From NCBI RefSeq assembly GCF_965638725.1, contig NC_134951.1, forward strand, positions 104,555,811 through 104,619,810: DNA of 64,000 nt. The letters run 5' to 3'. This DNA is from Aptenodytes patagonicus. Its lineage: Eukaryota > Chordata > Aves > Sphenisciformes > Spheniscidae. Position 1 is the first letter of the stretch, and every line of letters starts with the position of its first letter. The notes under the pieces were generated by a model. It was not told where the DNA came from and made no database searches. It worked only from the letters and a program-made list of their open reading frames with translations. Below, in pieces: positions 1 through 14,400 of this stretch. The position numbers and the translations under genes were made by a program.

Positions 1-867
1 TTTACCTATTGCAACTAGTTATTATGGATAGATTTTTTTTCAATTTCCAGTACAGTGACTAGTTGCAAGACTAGTAGCACAGAAAGACAAATGCCGATCC
101 ATAAATTATAAACCGGTAATTCAGTATACCCACCACAACTGCAATCTGAAATCTGTGTACAGTGTATTGTATCTGTGCACCAAAGCTGCTGCTGTTCAGA
201 TCGTCACTGGAACTTGCTGCTTTTCTGCAATGACTTTCTTTAACCAAAGTGACAGGTGACCCCCAAGTCATGAAGACAATTTCTTGCATTTCTTGAAGCT
301 GTCTGACAAACACATCATTGTGAAAACTCCGAAGAAAAAGTGTGTACAATTCTAAAGGAAAAATTCAAAGGCTGATAAAGAAAACGCTTCCTGAAGAAGA
401 GAAAAATTTCTCTAAGGTTTAAAATTAACTACGTACCTTTCCTTGTGCCAAGCTTTTTCTGGCAATTTTTTTTCTCTGTACAGATCCTCAAAATGAAAGG
501 TGGTCTGACTTGTTAAATAAGCTATGCATTAATGTGCATGCCTAAATCTTCAGAAATTCTGCCCCATATGTTGGAATAAACATAACAAACCCCACCATAA
601 AAATGCTATTTAAAGGCAATTAAAAAAATAGACCATGTTCTTCTAACAGAAAGATTCTCTGAGGTGAAGACAGCTGCACGGTAAACTGTACATCAAATGT
701 TTCCCAACCCAGAAAGTTTGCCTGGTAATTCTACAGGGATATGACAAAGAGGAAAAAAAATTCCAAGATGCTTAGCCATCCTAACCCAGAGATTAAAATT
801 ATATATAACCGATTTTATTCATGTTGTTACTGTCTGAATCCATGTGAGAAGCATTCAAAAATGCATG
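1..867. other. no gene seen
   Basis: Short frames here (for example 71-349) have no recognisable similarity and are ordinary for AT-rich DNA. The stretch is either distal 3' UTR of BICRAL or the region between BICRAL and its downstream neighbour (RPL7L1 in human, not in this window). Confidence 0.4.
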
Positions 868-3800
868 TTTATTTTGTCTCATTGACAAAATAGTGAATAC
901 TAACCATAAAGATTTCTACCTTTCAACACTGCAAGCCCTACTCCAAGTTGAGAGGCAGTGCACCTCACCAATCCTTCGTTTTCATAGCCTCCAAAAATAC
1001 AGTGTTGACGTTCCAAGCATAAGAGCTTTACTAGATCAGAATCTCAGCATACTTTCTGAAAAATTCCATCACAGTAAGAAAAGGTTCATCACCCCTCTAA
1101 AAGTAGGAAGAAGCACTACATCACCAGCAATTGTAACATCTTCTCACAGCCAAAAGGAAGGAATGGGAAATACTGCAAACACAGGTTATCTATAACCAAA
1201 TACAACTGGCACAACTCAGAAACCTGCAGCATGGATGAGGTGGCCAGCTGAGTAACAAAATCCCTCTCTTTTCTTCTATCTCCCCGAGGTATCAGGAAGA
1301 TGATGCCTCTATCTTGTGAAAACATGCTGGAGAAGGAGAGTGTGTCTCAGCCACCTCACCATGGCAAGACTTCTAATGACAACAGAGCAGGACCACTGGA
1401 AATCTTGTTATTTGGAGATCGACATTACTATATGTAGTTGTAACGCCACATGAACCAAGTCCTAACAGCGTATGTTCAGAAAGATTCATAAAGAGTATGG
1501 AAAGTTGTCCTATTAAGTATTTTATAACAGGGCTGCACTATAAAAAGCACAGGAGTAAGAATATTTTGCAACCATATTACTTAAAACTGAGAACAATCCT
1601 CTTTTGGAAATGTAAATATTCAACTTGGTTAAATCAAGACAATCACAGATAGACATTTTTTCCCAAATCTTTGGCTGTATTGCAATGGTTGTTTCAATTT
1701 GTAATCTCCAACTAAACATTTCCTATCCATGGATTAACAATATATTTACTGACTTGTGTCTTTTAACAGTATTTATCCAACATAACAAAATAAACTGCAA
1801 TTTGTTATACTTTTTTTTTTTACAAAACATTTTATAAATATTTTTACAAAATGTATACAAAGCAATTTCAAGTGAGACATACTTTACAAATGAAGGTATT
1901 TAAGCAAATAAAGTCCATACCACACTGACAATAAGTGACACATCCTCTTTAAGTGAAGTCAGTCTGTAAGGCCTCCCTAATCTAACAGATAAATTATACT
2001 AAAATCTTCAAAACGAACATAGTTTTCTTAATTGCCAGTTTAAAATTTGTTTCAATATTAGGCAGTATTAAATAACATTGAAATCACAATGCTGATCCAG
2101 CAAAATAATGAAAACATGTTTAAAGTCATGCACATTCACAATACTTTGCTGGACTTGAGCCCATATGATTAATAAATTCATACTTTTTTTTTTTAAGCAC
2201 AACAAAAATACAATTCTTTCATTTACTGCTTCACCACGTACCAGAATTCCTTTAGAATTGAATTCAAAGGAGTGAACAACAGAACATTAACAATCTAAGA
2301 TTAATCTTGCTAGGATTGTTCAATGGGTTCCTCTCGTAAGTAGTTCAGAGAAATGTGTCTGAGCGATTCAACCATGATTACTTTTTGTAATTTGTTATTT
2401 TTTATATGCCATTGTCCCCCATCCCCAAATGAGATCCAATAGAAGACACATAGCCTGATACTTCAATTACGTATTTGCTGTAGAGAGGCTGGAAACCCCA
2501 TACCCATTTTGAGGTGGTACAAAAAGCAAGTGGATCAATGAATGTGCAACTTTACTTTTTTTTTTTTCCCCCCCTATAAAAGAAAAATTTAACTGGTTAA
2601 CATACAGCTGTGTAACTTACTGTTTTCCTTCCTAGTTAGTTTAGAACGGCTGAATGTCCAAAATGATAAAACACACATCAGGATACACAGCCACGAGCAT
2701 ATTATGAAATCTAAAAAGGCAATAGGTGAAGACTGCATTGTCAGTTTTGCCAATAAGAAAACAACTAACAGCCTGAGAATCTATTCTATGGACACCTAAC
2801 TAGAAATTTAAAACTGGCAATACTTATTATTACCTTGAATATTTTATACAACACTTGGGAATGTTTGGTTTTTACAAACATGTAGTTTAAAATTGGCACA
2901 ATTTTTTTAAATGGCAATTAGTAACATACAAAACCAGTATTTCCATTCACGTTGAAGGGGAAATGAATTTTAAGTAAGTTCATCTTTCTCACATTGCTTT
3001 CTAGATTTCTTTTCCTTTAGTGGTCAGACAGTGGACTGTAGCTCAACACTGAGTTGCGCTATGATCTTCTACTGTCACAAGGATCTAATTCTGCTTTCTT
3101 CTGCACTATTCAGATGGACTGAATTACATGACAGCAAAACCTTCTGTTTTCTTTCCTGGCAATCTGACTGACAACCACAGCTTGTCACAATGAGCCTCTC
3201 TATTATGAAAATTGTAATCAGCAAGTCTGGAAAATGGCTGGTAATTTTTCTAAGAAATTGTGGAGAAGGCCTGGGGGAGAACATGAGCATACCTTAGAAA
3301 CCACAACAGATATATCCTCCTGAGCAGACATATGTACTACATGCACGTGACAAATGTCAGCGCACTTATGTGCACAAAAGCACTCATGACCAAAGTAAAC
3401 TAGGAAAAAGCAGCATGGGCAGCAAAAAAAAAAGATGTCATAGATTAAAATAAATAAATAAAATAATAGGATTCTATCTTAACAACATGACAGCAAGCCA
3501 AATACAAACCATGCAATGGTTTCACTTGGCTCTACAATATGAATTAATAATTACACACTTTTCGATATGTTTAAACAATGGGATTGCTGATCGACTTTGG
3601 TCTGTACATATCTTGATAATGACGACTGCTACGGTGGATGATTTAACATTCTCTGACAGCAAAAAGCAAAAAAAAAAAAATCAAAAATAAACACTGGCCT
3701 TTAAATTTAAACAAAATAAGGCTAATGTCCTCTTAAAATATAAGCTACAAATATCATAACGGTTTTCAAATAAAAGTGCTTTTGACACTTGGTCTAAAAA

Positions 3801-4673
3801 AAAAACAAACAACAAAAAAAACCCCAACATTTTTACCACTTCAGAAAGACTCAAGGCTGACTACATCCAATTATAAAATGCAAAATCTTTTCCTCAAGAG
3901 TTAACATATATATGTATTATATATATAAATTCATGGCTCTATCATGGCCTCATCCTGTACACTTTGCCATTTACTGGCTTCCATTCTACCTTCCTTAGTC
4001 AAGCATTTATTACTTCATATCATGCCACTGTGACTAAGATCATATAATATCATCCCACAGACTAAAGTTACCCACTACAAATATATCATCAAGTACTAGT
4101 TTCTGCTCAGAAAGCAATAGAAAAGCACTTTAAGTTTAAATTATGAAGCCTTGTAAACGCACTGATGTATCCTTCCAACTTAAGAATCCTAGAACACAGA
4201 TTCATTAACAAAGCAAATAATCACTTCTGAATAGAGGTACAGTGGGTTTTCCAGAAAAACTAAAAATTTGATGATTTGTGGAAGAGAAGGTTAGGGGAGA
4301 ATTGTTGCTTCCATCACTTTTTAAAAACATTTTCTTAATAAATATATCCTTTCAAATGACTGTGATTGTCAGTATATTACCGTATTACATAGGGCCTAAT
4401 AACCTGCAACCTTGTTACGTTGCAGTACTGCACAATTATCAAAAGCACTATCATAATAATACTTGAAATAGTAAGGCCCTAACAGACTGCATTCTAACAA
4501 GGATTAACTTTACTTGGATATCTCACTGTAACCACAATGAGTATTGCTCTCAAACACAGAACAGAATCTAGTTTAGAAAGGTTAACCTTAAATGCATGTC
4601 AGGCTGTACTTGTGGTGTCATTCACATTTGCTTCTGCTCAGAGAAACATAACTTGTCCATGGTACTGTAACTA
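868..4673 (-). other. BICRAL: probable BICRAL 3' UTR, boundary uncertain
   Basis: This AT-rich stretch directly follows the stop codon and shows no convincing coding potential on either strand. Minus-strand AATAAA hexamers, seen as TTTATT on the plus strand, occur at 4006-4011, 868-873 and 814-819. The human gene has a long 3' UTR of several kilobases, so a distal site near 870 or 815 is plausible, but nothing in sequence alone fixes the end. There are also poly-A/T runs and an AT dinucleotide patch near 3906-3930. Confidence 0.4.
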
Positions 4674-5476
4674 TTAACACTCTAAGATACTATTTACAGC
4701 TGCTTCTAAAATAGAGTCAGTTTCTACAACGCCTTCACTGTGGTCTGGAATAAATTTTTCCAGGCAGTTTTCCTGTGAAGCAATAGGTGAAAAATTAGGA
4801 AATTCTAATTCAACCGAACCGCTACTTGTCGCCTCGTTTTGTGGCTCCCTCCCAGCTTTTTTAAGTTCCAAGATGTTTTTAAATGTAGTTTCTAAACTCT
4901 TACTGAGCAGTAAGTCTTGCTGGGGTTCACCAGAGCCTTTCCTGTTATCAGGATGTAAAACCTCATTCTTTGGAGAGCTCCTCAGAGTTTTGTCTTGGAG
5001 GGAATTATTACACGTTACCTTTGAGAAAGACTGAACTGTGTTCCTTGATATTTTATTGTGTGTTCCATGACCGCCTCTTGACACAGTTTTTGACAAGTCT
5101 TCAGAACTCGAAGAATTCTCAGTGGACTTGGCAAGATCTTTCCCAGCCATCTTTTCTTCAGAAAGAGCCACATATTGGCTCTCAGAAGAACAATTAGCTT
5201 TTTCAAACTTTAAAGCTTTAGCGAGGCTCTCTGATTTTTTAGTAGAAGCTACTCCTTCTTGTGGTGTCAGAATGTTGTTAGGCACTAGAGGAAGTTTACT
5301 GTGATTTGTGGACTCTGCTGAGCTGGATTTTGGTCGGTCTCTGGCTTGGGTTTTGGTAGTCTGACTTCGAGAAGGTAATGTTTTGCTAGACTGATGGTCA
5401 CTTTTGCCAGACTGTGCTTCTTCAGCTGTTTTATCAAATTGTTTGGCAGAACAACAAAAATCGGCCTGATAACCAT
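4674..5476 (-). CDS. BICRAL: BICRAL terminal coding exon 11 with stop codon
   Basis: The exon starts after TTTTCAG, completes an Asp codon and reads GYQADFCCSAKQFDKTAEEA. It continues through a Ser/Lys-rich linker to the conserved tail with KSLETTFKNILELKKAGREP, FPNFSPIASQENCLEKFIPD and SILEC, then TAA at 4676-4674. It contributes 803 nt. The middle (about 5100-5400) diverges most from human, while the last 70 residues are almost unchanged, suggesting a conserved C-terminal function (inference). Confidence 0.95.
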
Positions 5477-8400
5477 CTGAAAATTAAGTAACAACATTTT
5501 ACTTAAATTACCTATACATCAAAGTAACAGACACTCCAACGTAGTTTGTGAGTATTAAAATTCAAATAACATCCACAGCCTACAGATTCACGTTTTTAAG
5601 AGATTTACACATGCTTAAGTGTTCTGCTGCGTCCAGTGTAGGAGATTATGACCAAATTAATCAGCACACTATGCACGTATGTGCACTGTAAAACCAGACT
5701 AAAGGCACTTCCTAGCATTCTAAATACGGTATTTGAAAGACTAATACCTTCTTCAATATATCCTCTGAATATCTTTTAAAGTATGCAGAATACGCAGAAC
5801 ATTTAAACAAATAGTAACTGTTATCTTACACAAATAATGTGTTTCTAGTTGCTACATTCAACAGTCTGGTTAAAAATGCTGCCATTTAAGTGGCTATGAC
5901 ATTCCAAAAGCAACACTTCATTCAGATGAACAGGAGTATTCATGCTTCATACAGTGGTGTTCTTTCTTACTGCCAGCAAACTCTCAGATTCTTCCCTACT
6001 AGAATTGAGAACATGCAGGAGTCATGACTATTGTCAAAAGAAACTCAGAAATATTTCTCTGCCAAACAGGCCAAATATATTTTTTCCCCAAATAACTGCC
6101 TTCAACCTTACAATGTCTCTAGATTGTTGAATTTGGGAGTTACTAAAATTTAACTTGTAACTGCTTATTCAGTATTTCAATTACTGGAATCCCTAGCAAT
6201 CAGTAGGGCCACAACTATTTTTAAACACTCCATGCTTACGCTGCTTTTGGAAGATTCAGAAGTTAACCATCACTTACCAGGATCCACTAGTGCAAGACGC
6301 TTATCCCGGGTCAGAGATGCCCTTTCCTCCTGGTTAAACATCCTATCAATCATAACCATTTCTGCAGAGGGATTTATCCGCTGCAGGAAAAGGAAAAAAA
6401 CTAACCATCTCTGTAGTCACTCATATGTTGGTACCAAATCAAAATATTTATAGCTTAGTTACTCTTCAGAGAAAAAGAATGTCTTTCATTAGACTTTGCA
6501 GAGAATGTTCACAATTCCACAGCGTCTTCAACGATCTTAACTGTGACCTCAACCACTACTGAAACTCAACCATAAAATATTATTCACATTTTATGGTACA
6601 TTTTATTTGTTAAAGATTTTAAAACAAGGAATTACTATTCTAATTGTAAGAACTGTACCTTTTCAGGACTGAGTATGTTTACAACTGTACACCACAATTT
6701 TTTACATCATACAGTATCTCTTTCGGAGAGAAAAACAGCAAAAATCTTGCAATGGGACCACCCTATCATCTTGCTTCTTCCCTGCACTTCTCTCCCATCC
6801 TTCTAACTAGATGGTGCTGAGTTGCATTTTGCTGACAATGCCTTCAAGCCACATGGATCCATCCATCACAGAAGAAAGTTCACTGGCTACTAAGTCACAA
6901 CACAGGCAACTAGTTCCAAACCTGAACATTATGTGAAATAACCTCTTCAAAATGGCTGAATGGGATTTACCATACAACATACCAGATGCTAAAAGAACAG
7001 GTTTTAGCCTCCATCCCTCCTTTGCACCTGCCATTACTTGCAAAATATTTGATGGTTAGTATCTTTTTTAATGGGACTGCTAGATTCCAAAACCATATTA
7101 ATTTTAACACTTATATTACGTATTCCTGTCTCTAAAGCAGAGTGATTTAAGTGTCTATTATACTCAAATTCAAAACTTTTCTGGGCTTGAAAACCAGCAT
7201 GTCTGAAGCCACAATGACATTTCCTCATCCTTATAAAATACATTCTTAAAGTAACTTTGTCAGTTTTCTTTTTACCTCACGCCTGGGATTGTGAAAGCAC
7301 TTAGATCAGAAGCATTTCTGATGAAAATGTGAGGCTCCACCTAGCTACTAAGAAGTAATGATTTCCTAAACCGCAGTATGACTTAGCTCCAATTATAGTA
7401 TGGTTGGAGGCCTCTGAAAGGAGCTTTTCAACATTCTTTCAGGCTCTATCACCACAAAAACACACAGAAATCACCTGCCTGACTACCACAGCCTGTTCAG
7501 CGCAAAAGCAAAGTATAGGCAGAGAGCGGATGTTCATGTGTATTAAAAGCCTATGGAACTTATATATAGCAGCACCCTTACTTAGGCGGTATGTGAAATA
7601 CAAACTCAACCCATTTCACTGATTTTAAGATGTGTACATACACTTAAAAATGCAGGTTGGCCACCGAAACTGCTGGTGCAATAACAAGTACACTGGCTAT
7701 ATGTATGTACCTCTAAAACCTTCATATATATATTTATCACCTTCATAAGGCAATAAATAGTATCAACAAAATGAAATTCTAATGCTCTCACCTTCCTGTA
7801 GATGTATTTTTTTTAACAAACTGAATCACATCCTATAAACATAAAATGTACCTGGGTTATACACCTTACCATTGCATCTTCTATAAGCAAACATCTGTAT
7901 TTGTTCAGCATAGCCTGTGTCCTCTTCAGAAGCTGTGTAGCTACAGATTCAAATTCACTGTCCACTAGAAAGACAAGAGTATACTTTCAAATACTGTTCT
8001 TCAGTAACCAGAAGGTTCAGTAACCTGCACAAATTTAAAAATGTTCCCTTTCTTATTGCTCTAACTTACGTAAGAATTCTCTCAATACATTGAGTACAAA
8101 CGTATTGCCAATTTTTAAAAAGGAAATTACCTTTTCTTAAGTCTTCCTCTGTTGGCAGTGATCCCTGGCACACATGGTATGAAAGGAGTCTCTGAACTGC
8201 ATCATTTAATGATCTGAACCGACTTTTATCTGGTGTCACAGCATGCACTTGATCCTTCTGTAATTGCTGTAGAATACTACAAGGAAAATTAATGATATAT
8301 AACTAACACATACTCTAACAGAAGTTTATACATTGACAAAAACTAAAAAGAAATGAAGGTTAGAGGAAACATCTGCAACAAAATTACAGAAGAAGAATGA

Positions 8401-11400
8401 CTTACAAAGCTCCTTTAGTTAACTGTTTAGCAGCAGGCCTTTTCTGTCCAACTAAATGACCATCCACCTAAGTGCAAAATAAAAGACAAATTACAATATA
8501 TCCCCTCCTTTGCAAAGCCTAAGTTTCAGCATTTATTTCTGCCAGTTAAGTGTATCACCGATACTAAGTGTAACCACCACATAAGTATAAACACTTTCAA
8601 CTATCTCCTATTTTCACAGGGCACTGTATCAATGAAACAGGGAAGTCACTTCTCTTACATAAACCAAAGGTCTGAAATGTTGTTTGTAAGCAAATTTCAC
8701 TGTAGTGCATATACATGCTTCACTAGGAAAAACATTGGGTATCAAATTTAGCAGGTGAAAAGAAGAAAAGGTACAACTAGAAACTTTTCCAAAGAAATCT
8801 GCTCTCAAGAACTGTCTCTGCATTTCTCAGCTGAGGTCATCTTGCCTGATTTTGATGGATTACAGTATCTGTCAGGAAAGCAGGCTAAGGTTGCGTACTT
8901 AAATTCTCAAAAGCCATGGTGGCCGAGTACGGGATGAAAGTGGTTCTAAGAATTCTGTTCCAGTGTCGATGCTATAGATATACCCATTAGGTAGATCTAC
9001 ATCATCTTCTCCTTTCCTTAGACATGTATGAAGCCAAGGTTTTTCAAGAGAACACTGTCCTAAGATGTGAGGCTCTCTGAGGTGGTAAAGGCTCATGATC
9101 CTACTGTATGAGAGGCATTACTGCAATCCAAGTATTCTCCCAAAGAAGCCATTTGGGATCAAATAGTCTTTGTTTAATATGAAGTTGTTGGGATTTTTAG
9201 TCAACTATTCTTACTAATGAAATTGGTCACAGAGCAAAGTTACTTATGATTTATAAAAAGATTGCATGAAAGCTCTTTTGAACTACAACATGGTTAGAAG
9301 GAACAAAAAAAGCATGTGGTACAGAGCATCCTTCTTAGCAAAGTAGGAGCAGCATGCAGCAGGCACACATTATAATGATACTTGCTGGCCAAAAAGCCTC
9401 TAGGCTTCACAGCACAAGAAGTATTCACCACCACAGGAGAATGAACATCTGATCAACAATTACAAAACCAGGCTGAACTCATAATTGAGCACTACTGTAT
9501 CTTCTGCTCTAGTTGTACATCAGTAAGACAGGGAAAAACATTCATGTCATGCTACATCAACAAATACATTTACAGCAAGGGACAAAAATTCTACATCAGA
9601 TCTTCCCTTGTTTTCTTCCGTGATTGTGTAGTTTAGTTCCATCCACAACGAAGCCCACACCTTCAAGCCTACTTCAAACCCTCGCTTCTTGCCCTCAGCT
9701 ACTCAGTCCATGAACGTAACAATTGTCCCATCCCTCCAGAAGTTCTTGTATTCCCTCTCCAAAAAAGCTGGCCTCCCCTTCCAGCCCCAAACCCTCGACA
9801 TAGTGTTAAATTTTTGTACATAGTTGCCATATATAGGAGAACTTTTGGTGGTTATTAAAAAAAAAAAAAATAATACACTGGGGAAAGACGACAATGCAGT
9901 AAAGAATAAAACAGACAAAGACCAGATGGAGTTTTTCTGCTACTTCTCACAAACCATCCCCTCCCAATCAGCTAAAGAGTAGCTGAGTTTGTAAGAAGTA
10001 ATGATAAGAGTAGGTCTAACTTATGTGCAACTCAATGAAGAATTGCTATGTCATATGAAATTATCTTTAGGGAACAGTACAGTCAGACTCCACTTACTGA
10101 ATTACATCTCAAAACAGCATTCAGAATATCAACTTGCAAAATACTCAACGTTTATTATGTCAAGGTAGAATTTGACAAGCTTGAGTGACTTCATATACTC
10201 TCAAAAAACCTGCAAGGACTCCTAGATTATCAATATGGAGTTGAAACATCCCTAACTTCACTAAAATTTTAAGGGAAAGGGAAACATATAAATAAAAGTA
10301 TTCTCTACCTGTATACTCTGTTGAACTGATGATGATCCTATTACTTTTTCTTGTGGCTGTACAGTTCCTAGAGATTGCTGTATGATTTTTCCTCCAGAGT
10401 CCTGTCCTATAAAAAACAGGTTAAAAAGACTCTGTCATCCTAAGCAAGAACAGAGTAGTTTCATGTACCTATCCTGATCATTTTACTTCAGTTTTTAGCT
10501 TCTAGGAGAAAGATATGTCTCATATGCTTAAAAGCGTTAGTGCAACTACCCTGTGGAGAAACTGGCTCATAAAAATGAAACCGGACTAATATTTTGTGCT
10601 GCAAACTACAAAAATCCTCAGGTATCTCCTACCATCGTACTGCAATGTAAGAAGAAATTCAAATACCATAAGTATAGTGTCCCAATAATTTACTGAAAAT
10701 CATACAGTACATTTTATCAAGCTTTTCAATACTAACCCTCCCTCAAGCATATAAACACAATTTTTCTGGAGCTTCTGGAAAGTATTTAGACAGCAGGCAT
10801 CATAATTTTTTTTCTAGATTTTCTAGATGGGCAGACTTCCTCCATTTGCCTTGCTCAGAAATTCAAACAGCATCTTATCAGCCATGCTACATTACAACCA
10901 ACACAAATAAGAACCACCCCCCCACCCCCCCCCCCAAAAAAAAAAGCATACTGTGCTGATTGTGGAGAATTGCCTGGACAGCCTGCACATAACAGTACAC
11001 AAGGAAAAAAGAAAAAGGTAGATTATGGGACCTTATTCAAAAGGGTTACTTATGTACAAAGACATCATGAAGGTTACTGCATTTTTGTGTTTTTGAATAT
11101 ATTGGTTTTGTTCTTTTAGTAGCATGGTGCTGCTTGAAAAGCCCAGTATTTTGCCATGAACAACGCATTAACTATTCTAATGAAAAGTGACACATTCAAA
11201 AACAAATTGAGTGATGACAGCCTGCACATAACCTTGTAATCGCTATCTTTCTTTCCTCTGTATCTGAAGCAGCCATCACAAGAGAGGGTCTAGAAGTTTC
11301 ATAGAATTTTTAGCAGATGTCCATATTTTTAAAATGACTTATTTCTATTTTCCTAAGCTGAAAAAAAAAATAAGAAAAATGAAAGAAGGTACAATTTTGG

Positions 11401-14400
11401 ATTTTATAGAGGGGGAGAAATAATTGCTTATTGTGGAGATTCAACTTTTCACTCTACAAAATGAAGTGCCATGGTTGGGAAAAATAAGAGCACGCACTCA
11501 ATGCTGAAAAATTTAGTTTGTGTTCTTCTAAAAATAGAATTCTGATAACCTTTAGGACCCTATCAGCACGAACCATCAATGCAAGTCTGACACATTGAAG
11601 AAGAACCAATTTCTGTTGCTGGAGAAAATTAAGAAAATTATTTTAAAAAGACCTTAGTTGACCTGATAGTGTGTTGCTCAGAAGACTTGTTAGCTGAGGC
11701 TGTCTCAAATTATCCTGTGTCTTCGATGCAGAAACTGGTGATGTCTGGGTCATAGCTTTTTTCTGTCACATACATTAAAATAAAAAAAAAAAAAACCCAC
11801 AGTCAAATATTTACCAAAAGCTTTAACAAACACAGGAAAAAAGCAAAAAAGGCAACTAAAATTCAGCTCTACGCATCCTTTTTCAACCTCAAACCCGTAA
11901 GTGGTGAAATTTCACCAATCTCAATTCCTCCTAAGTTCAAGAATTTTATAAAGTAAATCAGAGAGGAATAGAAATTACACTAACAGTACAAATATACACC
12001 AGTTACATTCTAGAAGAACCATGAATTACCACTACAAGTGGCCCTAAGAAAGCTCAGCTTCTGAGTCTCAGAACTGCAAGATGACTAAATAAGCTGTCTC
12101 CACAACAAAAAAATATACAGTGGAACAAACTGTCCAGTGTTTACCAATTAAATGATGCATGGTTTACAATACAGTACAATACTTAAAATGCAAGTCCAAA
12201 CAAACTAAAAAGATTCTAGTAAACAGCAGAATTTGTTCTCTGTAGTTCCCATTTTCAGCTCTGAAATTTCAGCACAAAACCAAAATGATCTTTTACAGCG
12301 GTAAGAAATATTATGCTTTTATAACTGCTGAAACTCACTGACCCAGCACATATCCTACAAATAGGAAGATGTGGACACGTGAAGAGAAAGTCAGGCAGGC
12401 CTCAAATTACTCATCTGCAAACAAAATGTTACAACCTGTGCTAGCAGTTTTGGCAAAGACTAAAAACGTGGTTCTACAACACATTTGCCCTTATTTTCTA
12501 AATACACGCTATTTTCTAAGACACATTATTTCATTGCCCATTTTGGTCTTGGTTAAAAAACCCATTAGACCTTTGGGAAAAGAGAAAGATCCAAGATAAT
12601 TAGTGCAAATGCATTCTGAGACAGTTATTATCAGTACTTTATAATGACCAAGGAAAAAAAAACAAAAGCAAAAAAAGGACAGAAATGGAATAACAGCTTG
12701 TTGCAATTGTGTGACAAGTCACTGAGTTAAATATTGGCAGAGTTTGGAAGTTCACTTATGAAAACAGCCAAACTTGAGTTGAATATATACTGCAGCTGCA
12801 TCAACTGGACAAAAAGAGACCAATTCTCACCTTAAAAGTAAATTCAGAAATTTTTTTTTAATTATTACTAAGTTAGACCTCTTCTTAGAGAAAATATTTT
12901 TTAAATGTTATACTTTTACAAACTGCTTTAAAAGGTATTTTCTGTTAAGGATTCTAAGAAACACCTCTTGCCTTGTCTTTGCTTCAAATTTGAAAGCTTC
13001 TAACTGCTCCAGACACACAAAACTACAGTGGGCAAAATGCCAAAAAGGTTAAGTTTTAACAGATTAATTTTGTATGGTAAATAACAAAGAGAAACCCAAG
13101 AAACCTTTTCATCTCTAATTCGAATAGGTCAAATCTTGAAAACACATGCATAGTTTTTAGTGAGGTCAAAAGACTTGTAAGTGCTAAGAACGTACCCGAG
13201 CCTTTACATCTAGCTCTACAGTAAGATTTTCAGGAGAGCTCATAGTTGTATAATCTTACAATGTCCATTCCTTTAAATGGGAGCAGAAATAAATCAGTGC
13301 TAAGCAGTTCTGAAAATATTACTGTAAATCACCAACAAAATCTTCTGAATTAATGAAAGTGACAGACTCATTCACTCGGTGATAGACTTCAGAAAATACT
13401 GAGTGAAATGGTATCTCTGGGTTACAGTAATTTTCAGCAGTTCCACAGTATTTGTAACAATACGAACTAGCAAAATTAATGTTCTCTGTATTAACACCAG
13501 CTTTAATACTTTGCTAACCAGATTTTGGCATAGCTTAGAAGCATTTCTTTGGCTACATTCTCAAGCAGCTTTCATACCTGACCAAAGGCGAACTGTTGTT
13601 GTGTTACTCCAACTGACGTGTGACTAAAGGTGCTGATAGATTTGGAAGAGGATGCTGGAAGACGATGCGATGCACTGACAGGAACTTGAGTTCTGTTCTG
13701 CGTGAGCTGATCTCCAGTAAAGTTTCCTCCTGGTGCGACAGACTGAACTGATGGTCCCAAGCTAGGATGTACTGAACCAGAGGAACTTGCGACAGCAAAT
13801 CGATTAGAAGCTGACATATTCGAGACTGTAGACTGCCCAGGTGACATCGTAGTAAAACCCGATCTACCTTGAGAAACATTAGCTTGACTGGGTGACAAAT
13901 GCAACACCGTTGGTGACGCCTGCTGCAGTGGCACCTGTCCACCAACAATTTGTGAAGTTCCGTGATTTACTATAACTTGGTTTCCAGGAGCTGTGAATGT
14001 CTGGCCAGAAACAAGCTGAACAGCTGTGTTCTGATTATTCAGCATCTGTCCTGAATACGACTGGTTGGCTCTTAGCATGTTTGTAGAGTTCCTGTTGAGC
14101 ATTACATGCTCAGCAGACACTTGGCTAGGAACCAGCTGGGAAGGCTGAGTCTGAAGAAGTTGCCCATTTATGGCCTGGACATGATGAACTGAATTAGAAT
14201 TAACAGACAAACTTGTAGGTATGAGAAACTGGTTTTGAGGTGCATGAGGCTGTCCCATAGGAGAATGGATAACAATACTACCTCCAGCATTGCTAACTGT
14301 CTGAGGTGTAACTGATTTTCTTGTATTTTGTTGATTAACAATATTAACAGACATGTGAGGACCAACTACTGAACTCTGAGGTGAGTTTGCAGAAGCAAAC

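Larger units (their letters stand above)
5477..13577 (-). other. BICRAL: BICRAL introns between coding exons 4 and 11
   Basis: The introns are 5477-6277, 6381-7869, 7965-8130, 8277-8405, 8468-10308, 10407-11662 and 11763-13577. They are AT-rich with many homopolymer A/T runs. A C-rich run followed by poly-A lies at 10917-10945. I recognise no transposable element, RNA gene or additional exon in them. Confidence 0.7.

Noticed and set aside
5285-5497. 70-codon minus frame MLLLNFQM... beside the BICRAL last exon
   Set aside because: Wrong frame across the acceptor at 5477; the true frame reads GYQADFCCS and joins exon 10.
11640-11663. Alternative donor AAG/GTC for BICRAL exon 5
   Set aside because: It would put the next exon in the wrong frame; only the weak CAG/GTCAAC donor preserves QDSGG.
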